Under the pieces are notes generated by a model. It ran no database searches. It saw only the letters and a list, made by a program, of their open reading frames with translations, and was not told the origin of the DNA. A stretch of DNA of 64,000 bases from Spirochaetia bacterium. GTDB lineage: Bacteria > Spirochaetota > UBA4802 > UBA5550. A program made the translations under genes and the position numbers. The stretch covers positions 62,001-126,000 of the forward strand of contig VFJS01000031.1 of NCBI GenBank assembly GCA_009885955.1. The letters run 5' to 3'. Position 1 is the stretch's first letter; each line of letters opens with the position of its first letter. This document shows, piece by piece, positions 16,115 to 24,599 of the stretch.

Positions 16115-16870
16115 ATGTATCCCATTCTGTTTAACTATAAGATCATTACCATTGGAGGATACGGCCTCATGCTGGGCATAGGATTTTACGGGGCTTTTAT
16201 GCTTCTCGAAAGGGAACTCAAGCTCAACAGCATGAATCCCGAGCTTGCCTATAGAATACTTCTGGGAGCGATACCCAGCGGAATAATCGGATCAAAACTC
16301 TTTCATATTTTTGAACACATGGACCAGTTCCTCATAAGCCCCATGGAGATGATATTTTCAGGCGCCGGGCTCTCCGCCTACGGCGGTTTCATACTTGCCT
16401 TCATAGTATCATTCATAATAATCAAATACAGCAAAGAGAACGTTTTAAAAGTATTTGACCTGGCTGCAGTGCCCATGGCTTTCGGTTATGCCATGGGGCG
16501 TTTCGGCTGCCACGTGGCAGGTGACGGCGACTATGGCGTCATAACCACAACATTCTGGGGAACTGCATATCCAAACGGAATAGTCCCGACAACAGCTGAG
16601 GTATTTCCCACCCCTCTGTTTGAAGTTTTCTTCTCATTCCTTGTGCTGGCATTCCTCCTTCACATGAGAAAAAGGATAGCACCAGACGGGCGGATTTTTT
16701 TCATATACCTCATTCTCAGCGGAATTCCGAGATTCCTTGTAGAATTTATCAGGCTTAATCCGAAAGCGGCCCTGAACATGACCCAGGCCCAGATAATTTC
16801 CATCCTTTTCATACTGACAGGAATTATCGGCATCGTACTGATAAATATGAAAAACAGGAAGACTGCATAA
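16115..16870 (+). CDS. lgt: Prolipoprotein diacylglyceryl transferase
   Basis: From the ATG at 16115 (AAGGAGAA eight bases upstream) this gives a 251-residue polytopic membrane protein. The reading frame stays open further upstream to 15920, overlapping msrA, but that extension looks non-coding. Family features are GRFGCHVAGDGDYG (usual GRxGNFxNxExxG region, somewhat divergent), AYGGF-like segment GLSAYGGFI, PTPLFEVFFS and a late LVEFIR with the conserved arginine. Lgt attaches diacylglycerol from phosphatidylglycerol to the lipobox cysteine of prelipoproteins in the inner membrane. Divergent Lgt-like proteins exist, so activity is likely but not certain. Confidence 0.8.
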   Translation: MYPILFNYKIITIGGYGLMLGIGFYGAFMLLERELKLNSMNPELAYRILLGAIPSGIIGSKLFHIFEHMDQFLISPMEMIFSGAGLSAYGGFILAFIVSFIIIKYSKENVLKVFDLAAVPMAFGYAMGRFGCHVAGDGDYGVITTTFWGTAYPNGIVPTTAEVFPTPLFEVFFSFLVLAFLLHMRKRIAPDGRIFFIYLILSGIPRFLVEFIRLNPKAALNMTQAQIISILFILTGIIGIVLINMKNRKTA

Positions 16871-16930
16871 ACTGAACTTTAGAATCCATTTTAGTAATGC
16901 CGTTTTAGCTTCAGGCTTTATTCATTAATA

Positions 16931-16960
16931 AAAAAATCCCCTACACAGGGGATTTTTTTA
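16931..16960 (+). terminator. Intrinsic terminator after lgt
   Basis: AAAAAATCCCCTA, a short CACA loop and GGGGATTTTTTTA form a GC-centred stem with flanking A and T runs, 60 bases after the lgt stop. It can act in both directions. Confidence 0.85.
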
Positions 16961-17220
16961 TAGCATCCGGCCGGGTATTTGTATAAAAATATTTGTTGAA
17001 TTTTATCATGTTTGATACTTGTAGTATTTTGAAAATAAATGAATGATGTGTTCACGAATCAGCCCGGGATATGGGCATCAGTAACGCTTGCATGATTATG
17101 AGAGATTTAATGTTTGAACAACTAAATTTACAAATATTTACAGAAAGAAAAATAATTTAATACTATTATGAAATTTATAAAATATAATTTTCTTTAATGA
17201 TGCAAACAGGAGTTGTCGTT
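16961..17220. other. AT-rich gap before nucleoside phosphorylase gene
   Basis: Between the lgt terminator and the next start codon there is about 260 bases of AT-rich DNA. I see no coding sequence or convincing -35/-10 pair; the run AATAATTTAATACTATTATGAA near 17150 could hold a promoter. Composition changes here from the preceding genes to the AT-rich genes that follow. Confidence 0.3.
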
Positions 17221-18006
17221 ATGTTATACAGAAATGATTTTATGGAGCCGGCTATTTTTACACCTGAAAATTTATTGCGTGAAGCAAGACGGCAAAAAAA
17301 ATTGTCTGAGGGCAATGTCCCGGAAATATGTATTCTTGACCCCGATGGCGATATTGTAAAATATTTACTGAAAACAAATCAGGCTGAATTAAATGTATAC
17401 TGGGCCTGTTATCATACAATTCTTTATGAGTTTAATTTTAATAAATTCAAATTAGGCATAATTGGAAACGCTGTCGGCGCGCCTTTTGCCGTTCTCATAG
17501 CTGAGCAATTATTTGTATCCGGCTGCAAATTGCTTATCAGTATGACATCGGCAGGTATTATCAACAAACCAAAAAACAATTCGAGGTTTATTCTCATAGA
17601 ATCTTCAATACGGGATGAAGGTACAAGCTATCATTATTTATCGCCGGATATACAATCTGAAATTCATGTTGATTTATTTAATAGAATATCGCCGCTATTT
17701 AACAAACCTCATTTTTCACTTGAACCAGGGATAAGCTGGACCACTGATGCCCCATATCGTGAAACCGTATCAGCCATAGAAAGCGCTAAACAGAAAGGTG
17801 CAATTTCTGTTGAAATGGAATCATCAGCTTTATACGCATATGCAACCGCTAAGCAAAAAGATATCATATGCTTTGCTCATTTAACAAATTCAATGGCCCA
17901 GAATGAAATTGATTTTGAGAAAGGGATTGAAAACGGCAGTATTGATTCACTAAATATCATATATGAAACTATAAAAAACTTTTCAGCAATAGAATACGCA
18001 ATATAA
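17221..18006 (+). CDS. Nucleoside phosphorylase (PNP/UDP family)
   Basis: The ATG at 17221 has AGGAG nine bases upstream and gives 261 residues; an in-frame ATG at 17197 has no ribosome site. The family pattern is visible: KLGIIGNAVGAPFAVLIAEQL (usual GxGxPxAxxxxEEL), a SMTSAGII strand, ISWTTDAPYRET and SVEMESSALYAYA, the ribose-binding glutamate segment. Such enzymes cleave purine nucleosides or uridine with phosphate to a base and ribose-1-phosphate. It is followed at once by a methyltransferase and a broken DsrE-like gene, a small AT-rich operon. Base use is more AT-rich than flanking housekeeping genes, so acquisition by transfer is possible. Substrate unknown. Confidence 0.75.
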   Translation: MLYRNDFMEPAIFTPENLLREARRQKKLSEGNVPEICILDPDGDIVKYLLKTNQAELNVYWACYHTILYEFNFNKFKLGIIGNAVGAPFAVLIAEQLFVSGCKLLISMTSAGIINKPKNNSRFILIESSIRDEGTSYHYLSPDIQSEIHVDLFNRISPLFNKPHFSLEPGISWTTDAPYRETVSAIESAKQKGAISVEMESSALYAYATAKQKDIICFAHLTNSMAQNEIDFEKGIENGSIDSLNIIYETIKNFSAIEYAI

Positions 18007-18010
18007 GGTA

Positions 18011-18607
18011 TTGAAAAAAAATATGAAATACAGAGAATCTGGAATGCCTGATGAAAATTTGTGGAATACATTTTTTCATCCGGTAGAAATTCTAAACTTA
18101 ATGGAAATCAATGAAGAAGTAAATCTATTACTCGATATCGGCTGTGGATACGGTACTTTTTTATTTCCGGCTTCAAAAATCGTCAAAAAAACCATTGGAA
18201 TTGACATCGAGAATCAAATGATAGACTACTGCAAAAATCAAATTAATAAAAATGGCTATGAAAATATAGAATTGATTGCAGGCGATATTTCTCAGGATAA
18301 AACAGTGGAAGTATTAAAACCGGTTTTAAACCAGATTGATTATATAACACTGTTTAACATTCTTCATTGTGAAGAACCTGTGAAGCTTTTAGAGTCTGTT
18401 TATAAAATTCTTAACATTTATGGTAAAATTGGAGTTATTCACTGGAAATTTGAGAATACTCCAAGAGGCCCTTCAATGGAAATCAGGCCAAAACCCGAGG
18501 AAATTATAGAATGGGCGAAAATTGCCGGGTTTGTTCTAAACAAGCAGATTGACTTACCACCGCATCATTACGGACTAACTTTTATAAAACAAAGGAGAAT
18601 GGCATGA
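18011..18607 (+). CDS. Class I SAM-dependent methyltransferase
   Basis: A 198-residue methyltransferase with motif I LLLDIGCGYGTFLFPASK (about residues 44-61), the acidic ribose-binding IGIDIENQM at the end of strand 2, and a motif IV-like ITLFNILHCEEPVKLL. It starts at TTG 18011 after ATAAGG, or at ATG 18023; the TTG has better spacing. It begins 4 bases after the phosphorylase stop and its own stop overlaps the next ATG. It resembles small-molecule methyltransferases that use ubiE-like folds; the substrate is not evident. The combination with a nucleoside phosphorylase has no role I recognise. Confidence 0.75.
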   Translation: MKKNMKYRESGMPDENLWNTFFHPVEILNLMEINEEVNLLLDIGCGYGTFLFPASKIVKKTIGIDIENQMIDYCKNQINKNGYENIELIAGDISQDKTVEVLKPVLNQIDYITLFNILHCEEPVKLLESVYKILNIYGKIGVIHWKFENTPRGPSMEIRPKPEEIIEWAKIAGFVLNKQIDLPPHHYGLTFIKQRRMA

Positions 18608-18690
18608 AAATTGGAATAATCCTGGAAACCAAAGAATATGAAAAGGCATGGAATGCTTTTCGTTCCGCATCAGCTTCAAAAAAAAATAAT
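18604..18690 (+). pseudogene. Truncated DsrE-like gene, first about 25 codons only
   Basis: The ATG overlaps the stop of the methyltransferase (ATGA) as in an intact operon. The first 20 residues, MKIGIILETKEYEKAWNAFR, look like the start of DsrE/DsrF-like sulfur-relay or small thiol proteins, which normally run to about 110-120 residues. After an A-rich tract the frame degenerates into sequence antisense to rpmE and stops at 18786. The remainder of the gene appears to have been lost by deletion. Confidence 0.55.
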
Positions 18691-18701
18691 AGAAAAATTT
18701 T

Positions 18702-18911
18702 TTACTTCTTCCTTTCCAGGCCGTACTTCCTGTTGAATTTCTCTACACGCCCTGCGGTGTCTATGAGTTTCTGCTTTTTAGTGTAAAAAGGGTGGCAGTT
18801 TGAGCAAATCTCAACATGCAGGTTTTTCGCCGTGGATTTAGTTTTAATCTCACTCCCACAGGCGCATTTAATTATTGTATCATTATAATCAGGATGGATT
18901 CCCGGTTTCAT
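18702..18911 (-). CDS. rpmE: 50S ribosomal protein L31
   Basis: A 69-residue protein starting [19 protein letters not shown] and ending in the VEKFNRKYG pattern of bacterial L31. Cysteines in CAC and CSNCHPFY form the zinc-binding type (C+ form), though the first pair is CAC rather than the usual CxxC spacing. It contributes to the inter-subunit bridge of the ribosome. It lies downstream of rho in the same orientation, the common rho-rpmE arrangement, and a GGAGAAAA site precedes the start. Confidence 0.93.
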   Translation of the reverse strand: MKPGIHPDYNDTIIKCACGSEIKTKSTAKNLHVEICSNCHPFYTKKQKLIDTAGRVEKFNRKYGLERKK

Positions 18912-18980
18912 TGTTTTTTCTCCTTAAAATTCTCTTCACTGGCTGCCGATCACAAACAATCGCCGGCCTGAATAATTCAA

Positions 18981-20480
18981 TTATGAATTCATCAATTTAA
19001 AGAAAGCCTTGTTATTCTTAGTGGCTTTCATCTTATCTATCATGAGCTCCATGGCTTCCGTGGAGCTCATGGATGCCAGTGCTTTTCTTAAAACCCATAA
19101 TTTATTAAGCTCTTCTTCGTCAAGCAGTAATTCTTCCTTTCTTGTCCCTGATTTATTTATTTCTATTGAAGGGAATATTCTCCTGTCCGACAATTTTCTG
19201 TCAAGGACTATCTCGCTGTTTCCCGTACCCTTGAATTCCTCGAAAATTACCTCGTCCATTCTGCTGCCGGTGTCTATCAGCGCGGTGGAAAGAATGGTCA
19301 GGCTTCCGCCCTCTTCAATATTCCTGGCCGCTCCAAAAAACCTCTTGGGCTTATGCAACGCGTTGGAATCCACGCCGCCGGAGAGTATTTTCCCGCTGGC
19401 AGGGACAACCTGGTTATAAGCCCTTGCAAGCCTGGTTATGGAATCCAGCAGGATTACCACGTCCATTTTTCTTTCCACAAGCCTTCTCGCCTTCTGGATT
19501 ACCATCTCTGCCACCTGGACATGCCGTGTTGCCGGCTCGTCAAAAGTGGATGAAATTACCTCTCCCTTAACAGAGCGCTGCATATCGGTAACCTCCTCCG
19601 GCCTCTCATCTATCAGGAGGACAATCAGGTATACATCGGGATGATTGGTGGTAATGGAATTTGCAATTTTCTGGAGTAAAATGGTCTTACCGGTCCTGGG
19701 AGGAGCGACAATAAGCGCCCTCTGCCCCTTGCCTATGGGGGTAATGATGTTTATTATCCTCATCTCAATACCTTTTGAATCAACTTCAAGGTCGAGCCTC
19801 TGATTGGGATAGAGGGGAGTCAGGTTATCAAAATGCACCCTCCTTCTCAGGTTGTCGGGATTTTCAAAATTCACGGCTTCAATCCTGAGCAGGGCAAAAA
19901 ATCTCTCATTATCTTTTGGAGGCCTTATCTGGCCGGTGATTGTATCACCGGTCTTTAAACCGAAAAGCCTTATCTGAGAAGGGGAGACATATATGTCATC
20001 GGGACCGGGAAGATAATTATAGTTCGGCGATCTTAAGAAACCATACCCGTCATTCAATATCTCAAGTACGCCGCTGGAAAAGATCAGGCCGTTTCTTTCT
20101 GTCTGAGTTTTTAATATCTCGAAAATAAGGTCCTGTTTCTTCAGGCCTGAAAAACGTTCAATGCCGAGTTCCTTGCAAATGGAAAAAAGTTCATTTACGG
20201 TCTTTACTTTAAGCTCAGCCAGGTCGAGTTTGTTGCCGTTTCCGTTTTTACTGCCATTCCTGATGATGGCCTGTTCCTCGGTCAGGGCCTCTTCCTTATC
20301 AACGGCCTGGCTTTTTTCTTCACTTACAATTACCGTGTCATTAAAACTTTCACTTATTACTGCATCTTCCGGCAGTTCAGATATGTTTACCTGAACAGAA
20401 TTCTGATCAGCATCGCCCTGCTGTTCAAAGTCGTTTTTAAGCCTTTGATTAGACTTTTTTGAATCTACTGGTTTTGCCAT
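18981..20480 (-). CDS. rho: Transcription termination factor Rho
   Basis: A 499-residue Rho. After an acidic, low-complexity N-terminal extension of about 85 residues come the Rho N-domain ([25 protein letters not shown]), the cold-shock-like RNA-binding fold ([14 protein letters not shown]...[10 protein letters not shown]), Walker [12 protein letters not shown] and Walker [17 protein letters not shown], and the hexamer Q/R-loop regions ending in [12 protein letters not shown]. It is an ATP-driven RNA helicase that ends transcription. The extended N-terminus is longer than in E. coli (419 residues) but such insertions are common in other phyla. Confidence 0.97.
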   Translation of the reverse strand: MAKPVDSKKSNQRLKNDFEQQGDADQNSVQVNISELPEDAVISESFNDTVIVSEEKSQAVDKEEALTEEQAIIRNGSKNGNGNKLDLAELKVKTVNELFSICKELGIERFSGLKKQDLIFEILKTQTERNGLIFSSGVLEILNDGYGFLRSPNYNYLPGPDDIYVSPSQIRLFGLKTGDTITGQIRPPKDNERFFALLRIEAVNFENPDNLRRRVHFDNLTPLYPNQRLDLEVDSKGIEMRIINIITPIGKGQRALIVAPPRTGKTILLQKIANSITTNHPDVYLIVLLIDERPEEVTDMQRSVKGEVISSTFDEPATRHVQVAEMVIQKARRLVERKMDVVILLDSITRLARAYNQVVPASGKILSGGVDSNALHKPKRFFGAARNIEEGGSLTILSTALIDTGSRMDEVIFEEFKGTGNSEIVLDRKLSDRRIFPSIEINKSGTRKEELLLDEEELNKLWVLRKALASMSSTEAMELMIDKMKATKNNKAFFKLMNS

Positions 20481-20538
20481 GGGTAACCTTTAATTATTAA
20501 AATTTTTATTCAATTTTCTTGAGGGTCTTATTAATGCT

Positions 20539-20599
20539 AATAACTAAGTTATTTCTGCTGATACTTTCGACAAGGGTTACAAATACCAAATGAGGTATT
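20539..20599. promoter_or_regulatory. Two small palindromes upstream of rho
   Basis: AATAACTAAGTTATT (20539-20553) is a perfect 7-base-arm palindrome, and AATACC/GGTATT (20582-20587, 20594-20599) is a second dyad, both in the 268-base gap between rho and the CBS-PAS-Fis regulator gene. They could be part of the rho leader or a regulator site; the evidence is only symmetry. Confidence 0.2.
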
Positions 20600-20748
20600 G
20601 AGGTGCACTAATAATTTATAAAATTCCACACATTAATACAGATGAATGATTGATTATGATGTAAATACAATATTATGTCATTATCAATAATTAATAAAAG
20701 ATGTCAAGATAAAATATTGATTTTCTCCCGGCATAATAAAAAAAAATT

Positions 20749-21690
20749 TCAGCTTTTCAAGGATATTCCAAACCTCTTTGCCTTGCTGATTAATGCCTGC
20801 CTGCTGATCTTAAGCGCGCGGGCAGCAGCGTTCATATCCCTGTTCTGATTGATAGCATCGGCAATGATCTGCCTCTCTATGGATGCGAGCATTTTATTCA
20901 GGGGCATTCCCCTCACGTCAACACCGTTTATCATGGATGGCGATGAGAGGCTTCTGTTCATGTCGCTGTAGATCAGGTAGCCGACTTTTTTATCCTTGCT
21001 CATCATGGGCACCTTCTCGTAGTACATCTCCAGGTCTTTGTTAAAAAAATAGAGCTCCTCGTCATTGTTTCCTGAAATCAGATCATTTTTGCTCTCGTCA
21101 TTGAATGATTTTTCGATAAAACCGGTATCGACCTCGCTTTTTTTCAATTTTTTCAGGCAGATATCTTCGAAGTGGCTGTTATAAAAAATTGTGCTCCCCT
21201 TTTCATTTACCGCATAAAGGGGGCGGGGAATAAATTCCAGGATGAGATATATGATCCACTCCATTATCTGCTCATCCTTATTCTCTTCAATCTCGTTCAC
21301 AGGAAGCAGGTTATTGTTCTCGCAAGCGGCAAAGAGCTTTGCCCTGGGCCACTTGCACTGGACATCGCCGAAGATATTTATTACGACAAACTCACGGATC
21401 TTCCCGTGGGGCAATAGCTCATCAAAGGTCATTTTTACAGCCAGCTTGGTTATGAACTTGTCAATCTTGAGCTTTTCAACCCGTTCAATGTCGCTCAGCT
21501 CCGATATAACGTCCCTTTTCCTTATTATTCCTATGAGCATGCCTCGCTTTGATATAACAGGAATTACCGGCACATTGTGTGTATAAAAAAGCCGCACGAT
21601 GTCCTCAGGTCTTCTCCTTTCCGGGTCAAAGGGATTTTCATTGAACTCCTTTAATTCATCCCTGTCTTTATCAATCATATCATCCTTCAT
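20749..21690 (-). CDS. CBS-PAS-Fis-type DNA-binding regulator
   Basis: A 313-residue protein with a CBS-like N-terminal part (VIPVISKRGMLIGIIRKRDVISEL, about residues 34-62), a central PAS-like region (FIPRPLYAVNEKGSTIFYNSHFEDI, about 152-176) and a C-terminal Fis-type helix-turn-helix (IERQIIADAINQNRDMNAAARALKISRQALISKAKRFGI). It lacks the AAA+ domain of sigma-54 activators. It probably senses a nucleotide and/or another ligand and binds DNA. Its ATG overlaps the dapB stop (ATGA), so it is made together with the lysine/diaminopimelate enzymes. Targets are unknown; a role in controlling dap genes is only a guess. Confidence 0.7.
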   Translation of the reverse strand: MKDDMIDKDRDELKEFNENPFDPERRRPEDIVRLFYTHNVPVIPVISKRGMLIGIIRKRDVISELSDIERVEKLKIDKFITKLAVKMTFDELLPHGKIREFVVINIFGDVQCKWPRAKLFAACENNNLLPVNEIEENKDEQIMEWIIYLILEFIPRPLYAVNEKGSTIFYNSHFEDICLKKLKKSEVDTGFIEKSFNDESKNDLISGNNDEELYFFNKDLEMYYEKVPMMSKDKKVGYLIYSDMNRSLSSPSMINGVDVRGMPLNKMLASIERQIIADAINQNRDMNAAARALKISRQALISKAKRFGISLKS

Positions 21691-22484
21691 TTTAATCCGA
21701 GCACGTCATACATGGAATAAAGGCCCGGCTCTTTCCCGGTAATGAACTCCAGCCCTAATACCGCGCCGGCAGCAAAGGTGTCCCTGCTCGTGGCCCTGTG
21801 TGTCAGTTCGATGCGTTCGCCCATGCCCACAAAAAAAACCGTATGCTCACCCACGATGTCGCCGCCCCTCATGGCGAATATACCGATCTCATTATCTGAC
21901 CTCTCGCCGGTGATTCCCTCCCTTCCGGAGACTTCACGGCTGCTGCCGAGTTCCTTCACCGATGACTTTATCACTTCAGCCAGCTTTTTGGCCGTGCCTG
22001 AAGGGGCGTCCTTTTTGAATCTATGGTGGGATTCGAATATTTCAATGTCAAAGTTGTTTCCCAGGGCCCCGGCAGCCATTTCCGTAAGCTTGAAAAGAAG
22101 ATTTACGCCCAGGGACATGTTCGGCGAGATGAGAACCGGTATCTTTTCAGAAGCTTTCTCTACAGATTTCATCTCATCAGCGGATAAACCCGTAGTACCG
22201 ATGACCACCGGTTTGCCGGTTTTCACAGCGATGTTCAAAAGGGACAGGGTGGATTTCGGCGATGAGAAGTCTATCATGCCGTCAACACCGGCCATGTCCG
22301 CAGCATTAATTGAAGAGATCTTCACATTCATCAGTGGCGAGTGAATGATATGGCTCGCGTCATTCCCGAAACAGGGGGCAGAGCTCACATCAAACCCTGC
22401 GCCGAGGCGGTGTCCCCGCTCCAGCACTTTTTTCAACACCATAGTCCCCATCCTGCCGTTTATGCCGCAAATTCCAACGATCAT
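21687..22484 (-). CDS. dapB: 4-hydroxy-tetrahydrodipicolinate reductase
   Basis: A 265-residue DapB: the nucleotide-binding start VGICGINGRMGTMVLK, IDFSSPKSTLSLL, PVVIGTTGLSADEM, SPNMSLGVNLLFKL and the substrate segment ESHHRFKKDAPSGTA, with GERIELTHRATSRDTFA near the end. It reduces the DapA product with NAD(P)H in the diaminopimelate/lysine pathway. It overlaps dapA by 4 bases (ATGA), indicating translational coupling, and the regulator gene by another 4. Confidence 0.96.
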   Translation of the reverse strand: MIVGICGINGRMGTMVLKKVLERGHRLGAGFDVSSAPCFGNDASHIIHSPLMNVKISSINAADMAGVDGMIDFSSPKSTLSLLNIAVKTGKPVVIGTTGLSADEMKSVEKASEKIPVLISPNMSLGVNLLFKLTEMAAGALGNNFDIEIFESHHRFKKDAPSGTAKKLAEVIKSSVKELGSSREVSGREGITGERSDNEIGIFAMRGGDIVGEHTVFFVGMGERIELTHRATSRDTFAAGAVLGLEFITGKEPGLYSMYDVLGLK

Positions 22485-23362
22485 TTCAATTTTACTCCAT
22501 ACGCCCTGAGTTCAGATCTCACTACCTCCCTCAGCTCTTTGCCCAGGGGCGTCATCGGCAACCTCATCTCAGACGTGCAATACCCTGCCATCTCCATGGC
22601 TGCCTTGACCGGGATGGGGTTGGTCTCAAGAAACATGGCCCTGCAGAGGGGCAGAAGCCTGTAAAACTGTTCCCTGGACTCCGTTATTCTGCCTTCATTA
22701 TAAAAAGTTATTACTTTTTTCACATCGGCAGGGAGTATATTCCCGAGTACGGAAATAACGCCGGCCCCTCCGATGGACAGAACGGGGAGAAGAAGATTAT
22801 CATCTCCGGAAAGAAGGGCTATCCTTTCGCCGCAGAGTTCAATGAGGTTCATCATCTGGGCAATGTCTCCCGATGCCTCCTTCATGGCCGCAATGTTGCC
22901 GACCCTGTTAAGAAGCTCCTTCACGCTCTCCGGTTTGAAGTTAACGCCTGTGCGGCCGGGAATATTGTAGAGTATAACAGGTACTTTTACCGATTTTGCA
23001 ACATGCTCAAAGTGCAGGATCAGCCCCATCTGGGTAGGCTTATTATAGTAGGGGTTAACGGATAAAATCCCGTCCACGCCTGCATCTTCCGCCGATTTCG
23101 ACAGGCATATTGCCTCTTCCGTGGCGTTTGCCCCTGTGCCGGCAATTACCATCACCCGCTTGTTTACAATCTGTACGACCTTTTTCACGAACTGCTTGTG
23201 CTCATCAAATGAAACCGTCGGCGATTCCCCTGTTGTACCCATGGGGATGATCCCGTCAACGCCGCTTTTCACCTGCATCTCAATGATTTTTTCAAGGGAA
23301 GAATAATCTATCTTCCCATCCCTGAACGGAGTAATTATCGCGGTGTACATTCCTTTAAACAT
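22481..23362 (-). CDS. dapA: 4-hydroxy-tetrahydrodipicolinate synthase
   Basis: A 293-residue DapA of standard length. GTTGESPTVSFDEH (pyruvate-site threonines), YNIPGRTGVN with the catalytic tyrosine and arginine region, and AAMKEASGDI with the Schiff-base lysine near residue 161 are all present. It condenses pyruvate with aspartate semialdehyde as the first committed step to diaminopimelate and lysine. First gene of the dapA-dapB-regulator operon. Confidence 0.96.
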   Translation of the reverse strand: MFKGMYTAIITPFRDGKIDYSSLEKIIEMQVKSGVDGIIPMGTTGESPTVSFDEHKQFVKKVVQIVNKRVMVIAGTGANATEEAICLSKSAEDAGVDGILSVNPYYNKPTQMGLILHFEHVAKSVKVPVILYNIPGRTGVNFKPESVKELLNRVGNIAAMKEASGDIAQMMNLIELCGERIALLSGDDNLLLPVLSIGGAGVISVLGNILPADVKKVITFYNEGRITESREQFYRLLPLCRAMFLETNPIPVKAAMEMAGYCTSEMRLPMTPLGKELREVVRSELRAYGVKLK

Positions 23363-23394
23363 AATCCCTACCCTGATTTTTTTTCATCATGCCC

Positions 23395-23742
23395 CTATTT
23401 TGCAATAATCAATGCAAAGAGCTTTTTTTTAAAAAATTCTATATCAAATTTTTTGTCCGGAAAATCCTCATCAAAAATATACATCAGCCTTACCCTTTCG
23501 GCCTTCAGGCGATCCACATTTGAAAGATACCCTACAACCTTAATCCATTCATCTCCCTTTGAAATTATGATTTTTATCCTGTCATTTTTTTTTAATGATT
23601 TCTCGCCGATTGTCACATCTTCAATGACTGTATATTCGCTTTTTTCAAACTCCTTTATCTTGAGGAACTGCTCCTCAAGAAGGAGTGTTTTGCAGCCTGT
23701 TGCTGCTGAAAAAACAATGATAAAAAATAAAAACTTTCTCAT
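23395..23742 (-). CDS. Small predicted lipoprotein
   Basis: From an internal ATG at 23742 (AGGA upstream) this encodes 115 residues with a signal peptide MRKFLFFIIVFSAATGC, whose SAATGC looks like a lipobox. The longer frame to 23865 would put the hydrophobic segment in the middle, so the shorter start is favoured. The remaining sequence is charged and lysine-rich with no domain I recognise; a pattern of short beta strands (KKNDRIKIIISKGDEWIKVVGYL) suggests a small beta fold. It is 33 bases upstream of dapA in the same direction. Function unknown. Confidence 0.55.
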   Translation of the reverse strand: MRKFLFFIIVFSAATGCKTLLLEEQFLKIKEFEKSEYTVIEDVTIGEKSLKKNDRIKIIISKGDEWIKVVGYLSNVDRLKAERVRLMYIFDEDFPDKKFDIEFFKKKLFALIIAK

Positions 23743-23925
23743 GGCATTCCTGTTAACTAACATAGCATTATTCAATTTCACCAGGGGTGGGAGCATCTTC
23801 ATTATCGCCCGACGTTCCCGTAATTTACTTACTATCCTAAAAACAGATATCGTGAAATCCATCAATAAAGGGCTGTCAAGAATTAATTTATTTTAATGAA
23901 AATATAGGAAAAATCAGAGGCCCTA

Positions 23926-24540
23926 TCATAATGTATAAATCTCCCTGATGTCCGTTTCAGGAACTATATAATTACCCTTATCATCAAGAAGCTTATTCCT
24001 GTATTTCTGAACGGAAATCACTTCCATGGTCTCAATATGATGAATTGTGCTGATATTTTTCACCTTTTTCAAAAATTCCCTGTAGTCATCATATGTACCG
24101 GTTATGATTTCAATGGTATAGGATGCCTCACCCTGCACATGGAGTACCGAATAAACTATGGAACTTTCCATGAGAATCTTAAGCACTGCCTCGTCATGAT
24201 GAGGGTTGTCAATTTCTACAAAAAAATGATGCCTCTTGTTCATTTTCAGATAATCGTCCAGAGAAAAATTATCCTTCTGCTTGTGGACATCAATAACCCT
24301 CTGGGTCTTCAGCGAAAGAACCGCCGGAATCTGCCCGTTCATTTTTACCGATTTCATCAGGGTTATCCATGAGCCCAGCTGTTCCATGGTGTCAAAGTTT
24401 ACGTCTATGAGATAGCTGTGCCTCCCCATGACATGGAAGATGGATATGATATGCCTGTTGTTTTTCATAACATTCAATATTTCCGCGTCATCGCCCCAGT
24501 TGTGAATAAGAACAATCGCATGAATGACTTCTTTTGCCAT
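23926..24540 (-). CDS. Tandem Lrp/AsnC effector-domain protein without DNA-binding domain
   Basis: A 204-residue protein that seems to contain two RAM/Lrp-type ligand-binding folds, residues about 4-75 and 105-180. Each has the beta-alpha-beta pattern with a histidine/valine hairpin (IISIFHVMGRHSYLIDV and IVYSVLHVQGEASYTIEI). There is no helix-turn-helix. Stand-alone RAM domains bind amino acids or other small ligands and may modulate other regulators. It precedes the small lipoprotein and dap genes, so an amino-acid-sensing role is conceivable but unproven. The repeat assignment is by eye. Confidence 0.5.
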   Translation of the reverse strand: MAKEVIHAIVLIHNWGDDAEILNVMKNNRHIISIFHVMGRHSYLIDVNFDTMEQLGSWITLMKSVKMNGQIPAVLSLKTQRVIDVHKQKDNFSLDDYLKMNKRHHFFVEIDNPHHDEAVLKILMESSIVYSVLHVQGEASYTIEIITGTYDDYREFLKKVKNISTIHHIETMEVISVQKYRNKLLDDKGNYIVPETDIREIYTL

Positions 24541-24599
24541 AAGCCCCTCCGGAATAAATTGTTAAAATACAATGTATTTATTATTTCATAAAGTCAAGA

